This document shows, in pieces, positions 1-11,544 of a stretch of 64,000 nt of DNA. The stretch spans positions 248,001-312,000 of the forward strand of contig JANFOG010000019.1 of the NCBI GenBank assembly GCA_024336345.1, written 5' to 3'. Under the pieces are notes generated by a model. It did not search any database and had not been told where the DNA came from. It saw nothing but the letters and a program-made list of their open reading frames with translations. Positions within the stretch are counted from its first letter, which is position 1. Every line of letters begins with the position of its first letter. Origin of the DNA: Mariannaea sp. PMI_226. Its lineage: Eukaryota > Ascomycota > Sordariomycetes > Hypocreales > Nectriaceae. The position numbers and the translations under genes were made by a program.

Positions 1-514
1 ATAGGATCATGACATGGTGAATCGAGATTGTCTAATGGCTCGCTCCCAAGCCGCGAAAGCATATCAGAAGGTTGCGATGATATTATATTGAGATATTAGA
101 ATGGTCTTGGTGAGTATATTAGCAACAGACTAAGGGACTACTACAAACGGAAGCAGAAATAAGAAAGAAAAGCTTGAATGAGCCCACAAGATTCGAGCCA
201 ATCTCGCTTGCCAGGGGATCCCTGCCCAGGCTGCCCAGGAAGGAACCCTGAAGCGCAAGCTGGAAAACGCCTTCGAGCCTAACCTATAGTGCCTCGAAGA
301 CGCAGACATTTGGCCTCTGTTGTGCTGGTTGTGCCATGGAAGTCACTATGTTCCAGTATCAATACGGCCATATATGGTTATATGCCGGATAACGATATCA
401 TACGGCGACTATATGAGATTACGGGATATGATACGGCCACCGTATTATATGATATGGTAATATCAATATATGGTAATACGTATTGCCATATCGCGAATAC
501 TATTGGACACACTG
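1..514 (-). mobile_element. 5' end of a hAT transposon (copy A), cut by the window edge
   Basis: The sequence is nearly identical to 56692-57203, where a BED-finger hAT transposase starts on the minus strand. Only the first ~20 codons of the transposase (start near 60) lie inside the window; the rest is upstream noncoding element. About 360-500 is packed with ATATGG/CCATAT words, the usual subterminal repeats of hAT elements. Read on the minus strand the element begins at 514 with CAGTGTGTCCAATA, and CAGTG is a typical hAT terminus. The other terminus is outside the window. Confidence 0.75.
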
Positions 515-770
515 CTACTCAATCATAACAAACTAATAGTATTACATGACGGATGGAGCAGCAGTAGTATTCTTCGAGTAGGTATAAATTCGGTTGTCGT
601 TAGATGAACTTGCTTTTTATAGGGCGGTGCACGGACGAAAAAGTGGTTTCCTGTCGAGAAAGCAGAATGTTGACAGAAAACGACAGGTCCTTTGTAGAGT
701 AGTAGTAGAGGCCACTCCTTAACTCTTTTCAAATTGATAACTAAGTACTCCCAACATATTCCATTGACTA

Positions 771-2453
771 TTATAGGAAAATTGGCCCGTTATCTGGTTG
801 GAAAGCTGGCTCCCATAGGAGCGACAACCAATCTTCAAATCCAGTTATTTGTGTTTCAATGTCCAAAGTAGTCCAGCCGAAATCTCGCCCAACCTCAATA
901 ACAGGAGCATTCGTTGATATATTCACACGAGCATGACTCTTGACGGCTGGAATCTTGTCTTTGAAGCGTGTTATGTGGGCTTCAATCAGAGTAGCGTATC
1001 GAGGACCAAGGTGCATTTCATCGACAGTAATACCGCGCAAAGCCATAACAGCTCGCGCGAGGATCTCGAGGGACCCATCGAGGTTGTAGTACCATAGGTC
1101 CAAGCTCAGCGCTTTGAGAAGGAACATGCATGCTGTGACGGTGCGTAAAACGATGCAGACAGGGATGTATTGAATATATCCTCTAAGGTGAAGGTTTATT
1201 ACAACCTAGAGGATGTTCAGGGCGCCATCGACAACCTCCTCAATGGTTTTGTGGTCTTCTGATATTGTCAGTAATCTGTCCAATCTCTGCGTCGATCCAG
1301 TATGGGCATGGCGCATTATGAGAACATGGCTTACGATGGCTCGCAGCCTCACGCTATTCAGCAGGATGCATGTGTATTGATATTCAATTTCTGTGGTGAT
1401 AGCATTAGTACCTAATGAATTTGTAATAAGTATAAGTTAGCCTTGCATGTGGCCCTTAATTATGAGAAGACTTAGGTGACAAAATAGACCTTCTATGCTT
1501 TTATAAGCTTGTCTCCATTGAGTTAATTGTTGCTTTAAGTAATCCGAGATACCTGAGCGATAATTATCGACCGTTATATATTGCATATCCCACTTGCTTG
1601 AGAGGAGAACATCCAATACTAAGCGCAAGATGTGCATCAGTTCAACCCATGCGTTCTTATCTTTGTAATGGGACCCCCCTAAACTAGCAGAGTGTTGAAT
1701 GGATGTTGTAATAGTGTTGCTAAGGCTTGTTATAGTGATTGGTTCGCAACCCAATCGTAATGAAAGCTGCTCAATAAAAATGTACAGGAGTTTGTGAAGA
1801 CGCAAGCCCTCAGACTTAATGCCTAAGGTATCCTCTTCTTGTCTTGGATCGAAACTCGATTTTCTAATACAGCGATGTACTAACCCTAATGCGCAGCTTA
1901 ACAGTATCCAAGACATATCATCTGAAACCTTGCCAGGCTATATCACATATAGGGAACTGGAACCTATAAAGCGCCTGCTGTGCTTGTTGACTATCGAAAA
2001 GTGCTTCCCTAAATTACTTAGAGGTCCCGAACGCCTAGTAGTTGTTAATATTAATACTAAAAAATGCACTGCCCTCAATTTCTATTTAACTATGAGCAAA
2101 AATGCCTGAAGATTGCCATAAGTACGGTCATCATCACCATTAATAGAGACAAGTTCTTGACCGATGATAAGATCTTTGATCAGGACAGTATAGTAATCCC
2201 AGAGCCTCTCATGGAGAACTGCTCCGCGCGAGACACCACCAATTCCATCCCGGTCATAATATCGAGTAGATATCATAAGTATGGTATAGCATAGCAGTGG
2301 TTTATTAAGAGCCAAACCACAATGGGTGTCATAATCAGCCTCACTGGCAGGTAGTACTGGTGACAGTGGAGCCAGATTCAGGAAGAAACTGTTGTGCAAT
2401 AAGAGATTAGCTGCCTGTGATTTAAGAAGGTCTTTATAGCGCAAAGCATACAA
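771..2453 (-). pseudogene. Fungal-specific transcription factor (Zn2Cys6-type regulator), relic
   Basis: Three consecutive minus-strand segments (2453-2082, 1916-1437, about 1430-771) encode the middle homology region of Zn2Cys6 regulators. Recognisable blocks are PLLCYTILMISTRYY, the helical segment around ILLNSVRL, and a C-terminal block GYIQYIPV followed by FLLKALSL. The reading is broken by several in-frame stops; one, after NIL at about 1206-1208, replaces a position that is usually Gln (CAG to TAG). I see no Zn2Cys6 DNA-binding cysteine cluster upstream, so the N terminus is lost or too degraded. Its position next to the homogentisate genes makes a former pathway regulator possible, but that is inference. 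It cannot make a functional product. Confidence 0.72.
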
Positions 2454-4789
2454 GTCTGTATAGATTAAAGCTTCTAGAGCAGAGAGTAATCCCTAGTGTA
2501 TAATGAGATACTAATTCTAAATGTCAAGCAGGGCATCCTTTTGCTGCCACACATCAGGTTCTCGGGATAGTTAATGTATTGAAGGGGCGTCGTCTGGATA
2601 GGGGATGGCTTAAAAAAGAACTTCAAGTACATCATTTTCAGAAAAAACTTTAGTTAGCAATATAGAAGTCGAGAATGTTTTGGAGTCAGAGTTTTGGTAA
2701 TTCTCTCCCATATGCCATCGCTCTTCACTCAAGACTACTGACTCTATCTCAGCCATGGCCATCCCGTGGCGGGAAGCTGATGGACTGATCGCTATTTTAT
2801 CACCATTCGGTCTTAATGGACTTAGATTATATTGCCTTATGTCATGTTCATCGCGATGCCCCAATGCTTCAACTGGATAAGGTTAGGCACTTCGACGAAG
2901 AAGGCCCTAAGGGACATACTCTTAGGTGCTAAGCAAGGCGATTTCGCCTTGCCGGTTTGTGCAATATTAAATAAGCAAGGTCTTGATTCCCGTTTACACC
3001 GGGCATATGCGCTGAAGAGGTAGCCAGTTGCATCCGGAATATACCTCAGCTTCTTTTGTCAACAGGCAATGCACGCCTTATATATTTGTTGATAACCGCG
3101 ATTTCACATAATGTATGATGATGACTTTTGAGTTGGATTGTGGTGGAATTGTAGATGGAGATCTGTCGGAAATAGGTAGTGGCTTACGGGATCTCTCGGT
3201 TTCTAGCTGACCTTACCGGCATACTAGGGGATAACTCGGGATCTACAGGGTGGGCTGCATTCCCCGCATTTCAATCGGAAGGCTGGTTACTTAAGGCTGA
3301 ACCACTGGATGACCCCAATTTATTGTAGATCAATGGAGTCATTAGGTTTTTCAAGGCACCCCCGCTCCCACTCCGGATGGAGTGGAGTCAAAATCCGCTT
3401 TAGTGCCGGTTCTGTCTCGCGATGTGTAAATTGTGGATGCCCCGCACACTGCGGGAAAATAGTAGCATTGCTCTCCTAGGAAAAAACCACAGTATATGCA
3501 CACTAGTCGAAAATGTCTGTAACTCTTACGTAGATGAAGGTGTCCACATGCCCCTAAACTACTCGAAACTGTGTTCTAAGGCAGGCAATTCCGATAGTGA
3601 CTTGGATAGCGAGCCGTGAAAGCAGAAGTACGGCTACCAAACCAAGCGTGTAGCTCTTTCTTCCCCCGGGCCTGTTAGAGAACGAGAGTTCATCTACTAA
3701 ATCTCAAGTTGCTTTCAGACGGGGCGCTCATAATTATGCGCGGATCAAGAGATACATCGGCAAGTACTTCAAAGTCCTCGCAATGTTCCGCTGCCGCTAC
3801 CTTAATTACTGAGTCCTCCTATGCCAACGAGCATACAGTACGGCCTGAGGTGTCGATGAAGTAGATTTAAATTCTATATCCAGATTTAGGGACCGCTTTG
3901 TCGACCCTATCCTTCATCCACCCAAAAACTTTTTAATAATGAGAAATATCTTATTATTCAAAAGTGCTGGGTTGAGGTTGGGGAGCAGCCTCATGAAAGT
4001 ATAAGAAACTCCTATGATCAAGAGGGATTAGGAGAACCCAAGAAATAATTTTCTAGATATATATCACTAGTCTATAGGCGAAGTCTAACCTCAAAAGATG
4101 TCTCTAGTGACTTTTACTAGCACAGCATACACACTCATTCTCAACTAGTCATCTTTTATTTAATTAGGTCCTTTACCAACCTATGAAAATGGAAATAGAT
4201 TATTTAAGAGAGCTAATGTTGGTTTAGTAAAGAACAATTAGTGGAGGAGCTATATTGAAATAATTGTTCTTAAAAGAATTCATTCCTGGCTGAAGCAATT
4301 GCTAGCATATGGTGCTTATAGGTTATAAGAGTCTAGGTATATACTATATTTAAGTTGTCTCTAGATGCATAATCCCTTCTTGGCTAACCGCTAGATGCTT
4401 GATCTTGCTTCAAGATTTATAAATTATTTTTTAGCTATAATAAATGAATAATGAGTGAATCTTCTAACCAATAAGTCTATATTGGGCCACAGTAGCTTGG
4501 ATATAAACGAGGGTGCCCAGCTCAGACCAGCTCGGTCCGGCTTATGGCTAAAGTTGTGAGCACTCAAGTGAGATTTCTGGCGTTGGTTTTGGGCTGTGTA
4601 AGGGTGTATGTAGAGCTAATGATTGAATCTGAATCGAAAAGCGATATCCGATACCCACTTCCCGAAATTCGGGATCCTAGCGGCTCTAGATTAAACACTT
4701 TATATTATACAAAGGACTATATGCTCCCCAATCCTTGACAAGTTTTCGTCACATTGCCAATCCCAAATCTAAGTATTGACTCTACCTTG
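2454..4789. other. Noncoding stretch between regulator relic and fahA relic
   Basis: No convincing gene. A minus-strand ORF at 2610-2864 could be more of the regulator but shows no motif I recognise. From about 3900 to 4500 the sequence is AT-rich with many stops in all frames, as in RIP-eroded DNA. I see no transposon termini or RNA gene. Confidence 0.5.
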
Positions 4790-6139
4790 AACTCATTTAT
4801 TATATCATCTTGGCTACCCATATCACCCAAGTCCCATTTCCCCCTTGCAAATATTCCCTTTGGAATCATTTTATCGACTGAAAACACTATCCCACGCCCT
4901 AATGTAGCCATTGGCGATTATATATTGGATCTGAAAGCATTTGCGCAAGTAGGAGGCTTTTCTGCTTTAGTATCAATCTAGCCACATATTTCCATCTTTT
5001 TATCCCCATCTCTCAATGCCTTTGCTGCACTTGGTCGTCCTTTTCATCGACTAGTGCGCGAATATCTCCAGTCGGTTTTAGCAATCGATATAAAGCTTGC
5101 CCATATTTTGAAAGAAAACACAATCCTCAGGCAATTGATAATCATCCTTTGTTCTAATATTATAAATCACCTTCCTATAGAGATTGGTAACTATACGGAC
5201 TTTTACGCTAGGTTAAATCATGCATATAATGTTGAAATCCTATTTCGAGGGCTTGAAAACGCACTACAGCCAAATTATAAATATCTATAAGTTGCATACT
5301 ATAGACAGTCAAGTAGTGTTGTCATCTCAGGCACTCCAATCCGACGACTATGGGGTCAAATTCTGCAATTTGGTGAAAAGTTTCCGACCCTAAAATCATA
5401 TGAGAAGCTAGACTTTGAATTAAAATTAGGCATGTTTATCTATCAGGCGAACCCACTAGGCTCTCCTATCCCTATATCAAGGGCGGAGGATCATATCTTT
5501 GGTTATATTCTTATAAATGACTGGAGTGTTAGGGATATTTAAGCATGGGAATATATGCCTCTCGGACTATTTACATTAAAAAACCTGGGTACAAGCATCA
5601 GCACCTGGGTAGTCTTGGCTAATGCCTTAGAATAGACTAAGCAACCAGGCATCAATAATGATGCTGTTCTACTGCCCTATTTAAAGGAAGAAAATAAAGC
5701 CAATATCTTAAATATTGACTTAGAGATTGATCTCATAAGTGAGTCAAACCCACGTCATTCCTTCTTACGTGTTTTACTAATGACGTTGTCAGCAGCCAAT
5801 GGGCAGGTGTCAACCATTTTGAAGACAAACACCAAAGAGCTTCTCTAGTCCTGGCCGCAAATGATCGCTCACTACACTATCACAGGTTGTCCTCTGCGAA
5901 CTGGGGACCTATTCGGATCTAAGACAATCTCAAGAACATCCATAGGAACTAAGGGTAGCCTTCTAGAGCAAACCAAGGTTGGAAAGGAGTCCCTTACTTT
6001 ACAGAACGGACAGACTCGGTCTTTCCTACAAGACGGCGACAGCATCACTATTCGAGATTGGGCCCATTAAGGGGATGTTTTAATTGGATTTAGAGAAGTA
6101 TTTAGTAATATAGATAAACCTTTGAGCTTATCTCACTCC
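4790..6139 (+). pseudogene. fahA: Fumarylacetoacetase (fumarylacetoacetate hydrolase), RIP-like relic
   Basis: Last enzyme of the homogentisate route; it splits fumarylacetoacetate into fumarate and acetoacetate. The whole protein can be followed: SSWLPISPKSHFPLANIPFG at the N terminus, DFYARLNHAYN (metal and catalytic His region), ALQPNY, SGTPIRRLWGQI, DFELKLGMF, INDWSVRDI, and HYTITGCPLRTGDL near the C terminus. In-frame stops include 5288-5290, 5540-5542 (expected Gln before AWEY) and 5846-5848 (expected Trp before SWPQM). In the metal-ligand block the family has Glu-x-Glu; here the second Glu is Lys. The start codon is not preserved. Length matches the family at about 430 codons. It lies next to maiA and hmgA relics as in fungal tyrosine-catabolism clusters. 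Confidence 0.9.
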
Positions 6140-6325
6140 TAAGTTCTAAATCATCATTTCTTCTTCATCTATCATTACAAATGGCACTCTTTTATACAAA
6201 AGGTAAAATGCTATTAAAGATAGGAACTATTAGAAATGAAAACCATATATTAAAGAACAGGGAAGATTTAAGAACACTTATAATTCAAACTCTGGTGACA
6301 TTATTATATCCATAATAGCAGGCAA

Positions 6326-7015
6326 TCAAGAATACCGCAGCTCGTCCGGCATATCTATCTGGTTTCTCCAATGTGCATTAATTATAGTAAAGTGCTTCTT
6401 GAGAGCGTTGATAACCCATGCTATCATTGGGAAATCATATAACTTAACTCCATACCTTTTAGCATTCCAGATAGCCAGAATAAGGTAAATATCCGCCATA
6501 ATTATTTCATTACCAATTGAATACCACTCAGCCAAGGTTTAAATAATACTCTCATAAGCTAGTAAGCCCTTTCGCATTAGGTCCCAATTCCATTCCTCAA
6601 TACTCCCTCCTAAGTCCCTTATTTATCATAACACCCGTAGGTTTGTGATAGATTGAACATTAGAGCTGATGATATTGACTAAAACACAAACCTTAGCGCG
6701 GGCTGCTGCGTCCAATGTAGGCAGAAGCAGTGGGTGCTGTGGGTGCAACTCATCGAGATACTCCATAGCGGCAATAGACTGTTCAATCTTAATATATCGG
6801 CCAAGCGTTTTGTGGCAAAGTAGGGGGACTAATGCCGAGGGATTAAGAGATGTGTGGGCTTCAGAATACTGTTTGTTTTTGAGTAGATTGATGGGGAGGA
6901 TGTAATAAGAAACACCTTTCAAAGCCAAAACAATTCGAAGTCGAGCTAAGCATAATGAGCGAAAGTAACTATAAAGAGTGTATTTAGGTATGGTAAGGAC
7001 ATAGGTATGCGGCAT
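6326..7015 (-). pseudogene. maiA: Maleylacetoacetate isomerase (zeta-class GST), relic
   Basis: This enzyme isomerises maleylacetoacetate to fumarylacetoacetate, the step before FahA. One frame of about 229 codons covers the whole family length. The N-terminal thioredoxin-like domain reads YTLYSYFRSLCLARLRIVLA, then LLKNKQYSEAHTSLNPSA, LDELHPQHPLLLP, and NIISSNVQSITNLRVL. The C-terminal domain has EEWNWDLMRKGL, EWYSIGNEIIMAD and AHWRNQIDMPDELR. The frame is interrupted by adjacent TGA and TAA codons after NLRVL (about 6620-6630) and another TAA near 6540. The active-site SSC motif typical of zeta GSTs is degraded to SLC. It is transcribed against its two pathway neighbours. Confidence 0.88.
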
Positions 7016-7520
7016 GTTGTTTGAAGATTTAATTTAGAATGTAGCTTTTGGTTTAGAAACCGTCCTTTGGATACTCGAGCCATCCTTTTTAGAACCTATC
7101 ACTTACTGCCAAATGTGAATAAAGTGCCTGACTAGCTTGTGTTTGTAATTGTCACTATATCTCGGATTTCCTCCTTTGGAAAGCTATAGGTTTTGAACAG
7201 TAACTAGCTGGTAATTAGGCTGGGGTAAGGCCCATATTTCTAGCATGCCGAAGTGCTTCATGGGATCCTACGGGAACTAGAGGGATCTCCGTGCAACTCA
7301 TTGAGCTGTGGGGCGTTTTACTCTCCATACCCTTATTGCATTCCTAATAGGGCGGAATGAAGTATTCTAGAGTAATTATATACTATATCGCTCGATAGAT
7401 ATAAATACATTTATAATTTTTGTCTTCTGCATATAATAACTACATTGCTTAACAACTTTATCAATACCATTTGTACCTCAAATTGCTTGATCTCTTTTAT
7501 TGCTGCTCCCAATCATTACC
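7016..7520. other. Intergenic spacer between maiA and hmgA relics
   Basis: Would have held the divergent promoters of maiA (-) and hmgA (+). It is AT-rich, and I recognise no preserved promoter element, ORF or repeat. Confidence 0.45.
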
Positions 7521-8911
7521 ATATCAGTGACTAAGTTCCAGACACCAGAAAAATACAACTACCTTAATGGATTTAGTATCTATTACCAATATATCATCTA
7601 ACTACCCTCATTCATACTTTTAAACACTAATAAATTTACTTCATTATATAGGTCGGAAGCAATATCTGGAGCTCTCCCAAGGGGCTCTAATTTACCATAG
7701 AAATGCCCTATTGGGCTTTATGCTGAGAAGCTTTCTGGCACCGCTTTTACTACTCCGCGACATCAGAACCAGCAATCATGGCTATACCGTATTCTTCCCT
7801 TAGCTGCTCATGGAGCATTTACTAAACATCAGCCTGGGGGCGAGATCGACAACTCTGGCACTGGCCGATGGAACTTTGTTTCGGATTAGCTTAGATGGAG
7901 CCCTTTTGACCTAGATAGCTAGGTTGATTGGATCGACGGCATGCATCTGGTGGCCGGCGCGGGAGACGCTGCGCTGAAGACTGGAATAGGCATATCCATC
8001 TTCTCTGTGGGACAGAGCATGCCAAAAGATACTGCCTTTTACAGCGCCGATAGCGACCTCCTTATCATCCCACAACACAGAACCCTAGATATCCAAACCG
8101 AGTTTGGAGAGTTATTGGTTCGCCCAAACGAGATTGCTGTCATACCTTGGGGCATCTATCATCGAGTGCTGCTCCCCGATGGACCGTCACGGGGTTATGC
8201 TTATGAGCTGTACCAAGGTCACTTCAATCTCCCAGAGCTTGGTCCTATAGGGAGTAATGGGCTTACAAACCAGCGGGACTTTCAGGTTCCAATAGCTTTC
8301 TATGAAAAGGATACTTCCAGCAAATGGCATATCTTTAGCAAGTTCAATGGCGCATACTTTATGGCAACGCAATTTCATATACCGTTTGACGTCATAGCCT
8401 GGCACGGAACGTACTATCCTTTTAAGTATGACCTAGGCCGCTTCAACACAATTGGCAGCATTAGCTACGACCACCCAGACCCAAGTATCTTTACCGTTCT
8501 TACTGCTCCATCCAGCACTCCAGGGGTGGCTATACTCGACTTTATCATCTTCCCGCCCCGGTGGCTTGTATAGGAAGGCACTTTTCGGCCCCCTTGGTTC
8601 CATAGAAATACTATATCGGAGTTATGGGCTTGGTTGATGGAGATTATGATGCAAAGGAAGGCGGGGGGTTCCAACCAGGCGGTGCTAGCCTGCATAACAC
8701 CATGAGTGGGCATGGGCCTGACTTGGCGACATTTGACAAGGCCAATAATGCTAGATTGGAACCAACAAAAGTGGGAGAGGGTAGTATGGCCTTTATATTT
8801 GAGAGCTGTTTTATGTTAGGGATAACGGACCGGGGGCTTAAAACGTGTGAGAAGGCATAAGATGATTATACAGAACAATCCTGGGCTTCGCTTTAACCTA
8901 AGTTCGTTTGA
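7521..8911 (+). pseudogene. hmgA: Homogentisate 1,2-dioxygenase, RIP-like relic
   Basis: Ring-cleaving iron dioxygenase converting homogentisate to maleylacetoacetate. Exon 1 is visible as VTKFQTPEKYNYLNGF preceded by ATA TCA where the family begins Met-Pro, so the start codon is lost by a G-to-A change. After an intron (about 7585-7650) the protein continues [100 protein letters not shown], then [13 protein letters not shown] and [13 protein letters not shown]. In-frame stops at 7698-7700 and 7887-7889 sit at expected Gln codons; others are near 7920, at 8571-8573 and near 8860. A one-base frameshift lies near 8620. Full family length is preserved. Confidence 0.9.
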
Positions 8912-9806
8912 ATATATATAGATACATTCAGACATAATGCTTTATTTATTTATCTACTCAAGTAGTGAACAAAGACTTAACAAACATTTGATTGCATTGG
9001 GATTATGTAATTCAGTATTCGGATGACCACGGGATGTTTAGCACACGCTCCTAACGTCATCAGGGGTTGACTCCTGATTCACACTTCCCAAACATGCAAA
9101 GAAGATATATTGCATATTTTCATACTTGCAGGCAACAGAAAGCTTTTGCTCCTACTCAACGTTTATTTTACCTTCATTTAAATATTTTTCAAATCTGAAA
9201 AAAAACTAACTGCACTTTTTACAATCGCTTGACTGAGATATTAATATGTTTGCAAAGCATGTTCTAGCTATTCCAAAATAGTCTAATGCAGAAGTGTAAG
9301 CATATGACTGCAATACTTATTTGGCCCCCTAGAAATATATATATATGTATTTTAGCACAAATAGTATCGTTCCATTTCTTTTTGCTGTCCCATTGCCTCT
9401 TTTCTACTGCTCTCTTACCTGTTTCCATCACCTCCGCTAGCCCCTCTAGTAATTTGGCATCCGCTATTAAACTAAAGGTGGAGCTAGTGCTAGGTGCTCT
9501 CTGGAATATCGCGGGATCTCACGGGATTCCGAGGCGGTGGCTGCGAACTGCGGAATCTTAAGTCTAGTGGGGCGAAATGGGGCCCCATGGGGTTCCCCCC
9601 CCCCCCCCCCGGGGAAGTTCAGTCCACAGCTATAATACACCCATGAATCATCTATTCTAATCACTTTTGCTTCCTCATCTTAATCCTTATTTGGTTTTAT
9701 TTTGGATTCCTATCTCTTTTATTCACTGGTTTTCGGCATCGCTTTGGCGAACTCTTTAACACAAGGCTCCCTCAGGCTTGGTTTTGTGCAAGCCTCGCAA
9801 CCCTCG
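8912..9806. other. Noncoding stretch with a poly-C run
   Basis: No gene recognised. A short ORF at 9286-9561 has no features of a real protein. A run of about 16 C at 9595-9610 is flanked by GGGGCCCC-type palindromic sequence. The end of the stretch would include the promoter of the MFS relic. Confidence 0.45.
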
Positions 9807-11544
9807 ATGCCCACAATGGCCACTAAGGAAACAGTCCAGCCCGATCCCCCAACTCGAAGTTTGTCTTCCGAGTATGACAATAAACATAAAATTTCCACCC
9901 TTTATGTCTCTTCTGTAGCCAATGGAGCTGGCGAAAGGTCTAAAGAATCCAACTGACGAGAAGAAATTATACTGACGGAGAAACTCGACTCAATGTTCGA
10001 TCTTTGAATGTGGAGAATGCCATTCACATTCACAAACAGACGGAGAGGAGGTTGTGATTGAAGATAGACCTATATGTTGTTCCATCTGTAGCAATCATCT
10101 GGTTGTTCTGCTTCATTGACCGCGCCAACATCGGTTTGTCCTCTCCTATATTTCTTAATAAATGGATATATACTGACACCTAACCAGGTAACGCGCGCAT
10201 CGCCGGTATGAATAAGTCCCTTTAGCTCAAAGGCTACGACTATAACATCCTACTCTCTTGTTTTTATATCTCATATATTCTTCTTAAGTTCCTAGCTACC
10301 ATTTTCTATAAGTGGATCGGCCCGGGGTGGTTCATCCTGGCAACGACTCTCATGTTTGGTGTCTGCACTATAGCCACTGGTTTCGTCTAAACGCGAGCCC
10401 AAATGTGTATTTTGAGATTCCTTTTAGGCGTCTTCGAGTGCGGCTTACTGCCTGGAATCGCCTACTACCTCTCACGATAGTACAGACGCGCCGAACTCGC
10501 TTTCCGGCTGTCACTATACCTTATCATGTCTCCGTTGGCTGGAGCCTTTGGAGGTCTCCTGGCAAGTGGTATCCTCAAGCTTGACAGCTTCAGCAGCTTA
10601 ACTGAATGGCGAATGATCTTCGGAATTGAGGGTATCATTACATATCTTCTCGGTGTGATTGGTTTTTTCACCATTACGGATCGACCAGAAACAGCACAAT
10701 GGCTTTCGGAAGAAGAGAAGGAGATCTGCAGAACCCGAATCCAGTCAGAACGCCTGGTGCAAACGGGAGAGGTACTTGACAAAGTGGACAAAGTCAAGCT
10801 ATAGCGAGGAGCCGCAAATCCTGCCACACTATCTACAGCCATAGCATTTCTCTTTAGCAATGTCACGGTGCAAGGCCTTGGTGTCTTTCTTCCTTCCATA
10901 ATCTCCACCATCTATCCAAACAGAAGCGTCATTTAGCAATAGCTATATAGTGTCCCGCTATATATTGTTGGCTCCTTCATGAATCTTGCCATACCTGCGT
11001 TGAGCTGGAGGGTAGACAGAAGACAGATTTTCCTCATCGGAGCGATGCCGACTATCATCATTAGATACATCTTGTTTCTTGCGTCTGAGTCGCCTAACGT
11101 GCGGTATGTGGCGTGTTTTCTAATCGCTAGTACCGCCTTCATCATTAGACCACTCTCCGGAGCACAGGTCAGCGCAAATGTGGTCAGCGACACAAGCCGA
11201 AGTAGTGCCATTGCTACAAATGTAAGTCCTTTCCCAATGTCAGTGACTCTTAATGGGCTTTGCTCACTCAATTATGACGCAAGGTCTTGTTTGGAAACAC
11301 CGGTGGCCTCATCTCTAGCTGGACTTTTCTTGCTTGAGAAGCTCCTAATTACCCGACTGGGAACGGCCTCAACCTTGCCTGTGCGATTATGTAGCTTATT
11401 ATAACTCTATCAGCCTTAATTTGGTTCAAATGGGATAACAGAAAGCGGAGACATCGCAATCCCGAATGGGAGCTGGCTGGACTGACTCAGAAGGAGATCG
11501 AGGATCTTAATTGGAAGCATCCCGCTTTCCGCTGGAGGCCTTAG
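9807..11544 (+). pseudogene. MFS transporter, Dal5/Tna1-type (anion:cation symporter family), relic
   Basis: A membrane permease of the fungal allantoate/nicotinate/pantothenate-type family. The start MPTMATKE is at 9807. After a degraded first loop the order is FIDRANI, an intron (about 10136-10188), GNARIAGMNKSL, KGYDYNILLSCFYISYIL, KWIGPGWFI, FLLGVFECGLLPGIAYYLSR, the long segment MSPLAGAFGGLLASG to TDRPETAQWLSEEEK (10526-10800), VQGLGVFLPSII, and a last exon with FGNTGGLISSWTF. Stops at 10223, 10388, 10478, 10802 and about 10934-10942 fall where the family has Gln or Trp. It follows hmgA directly, so uptake of a pathway substrate is conceivable but unproven. Confidence 0.85.

Noticed and set aside
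8388..8395. TGACGTCA in hmgA
   Set aside because: It lies inside the former coding sequence, encoding part of the conserved FDVIAWHG region, so it is not a promoter element.
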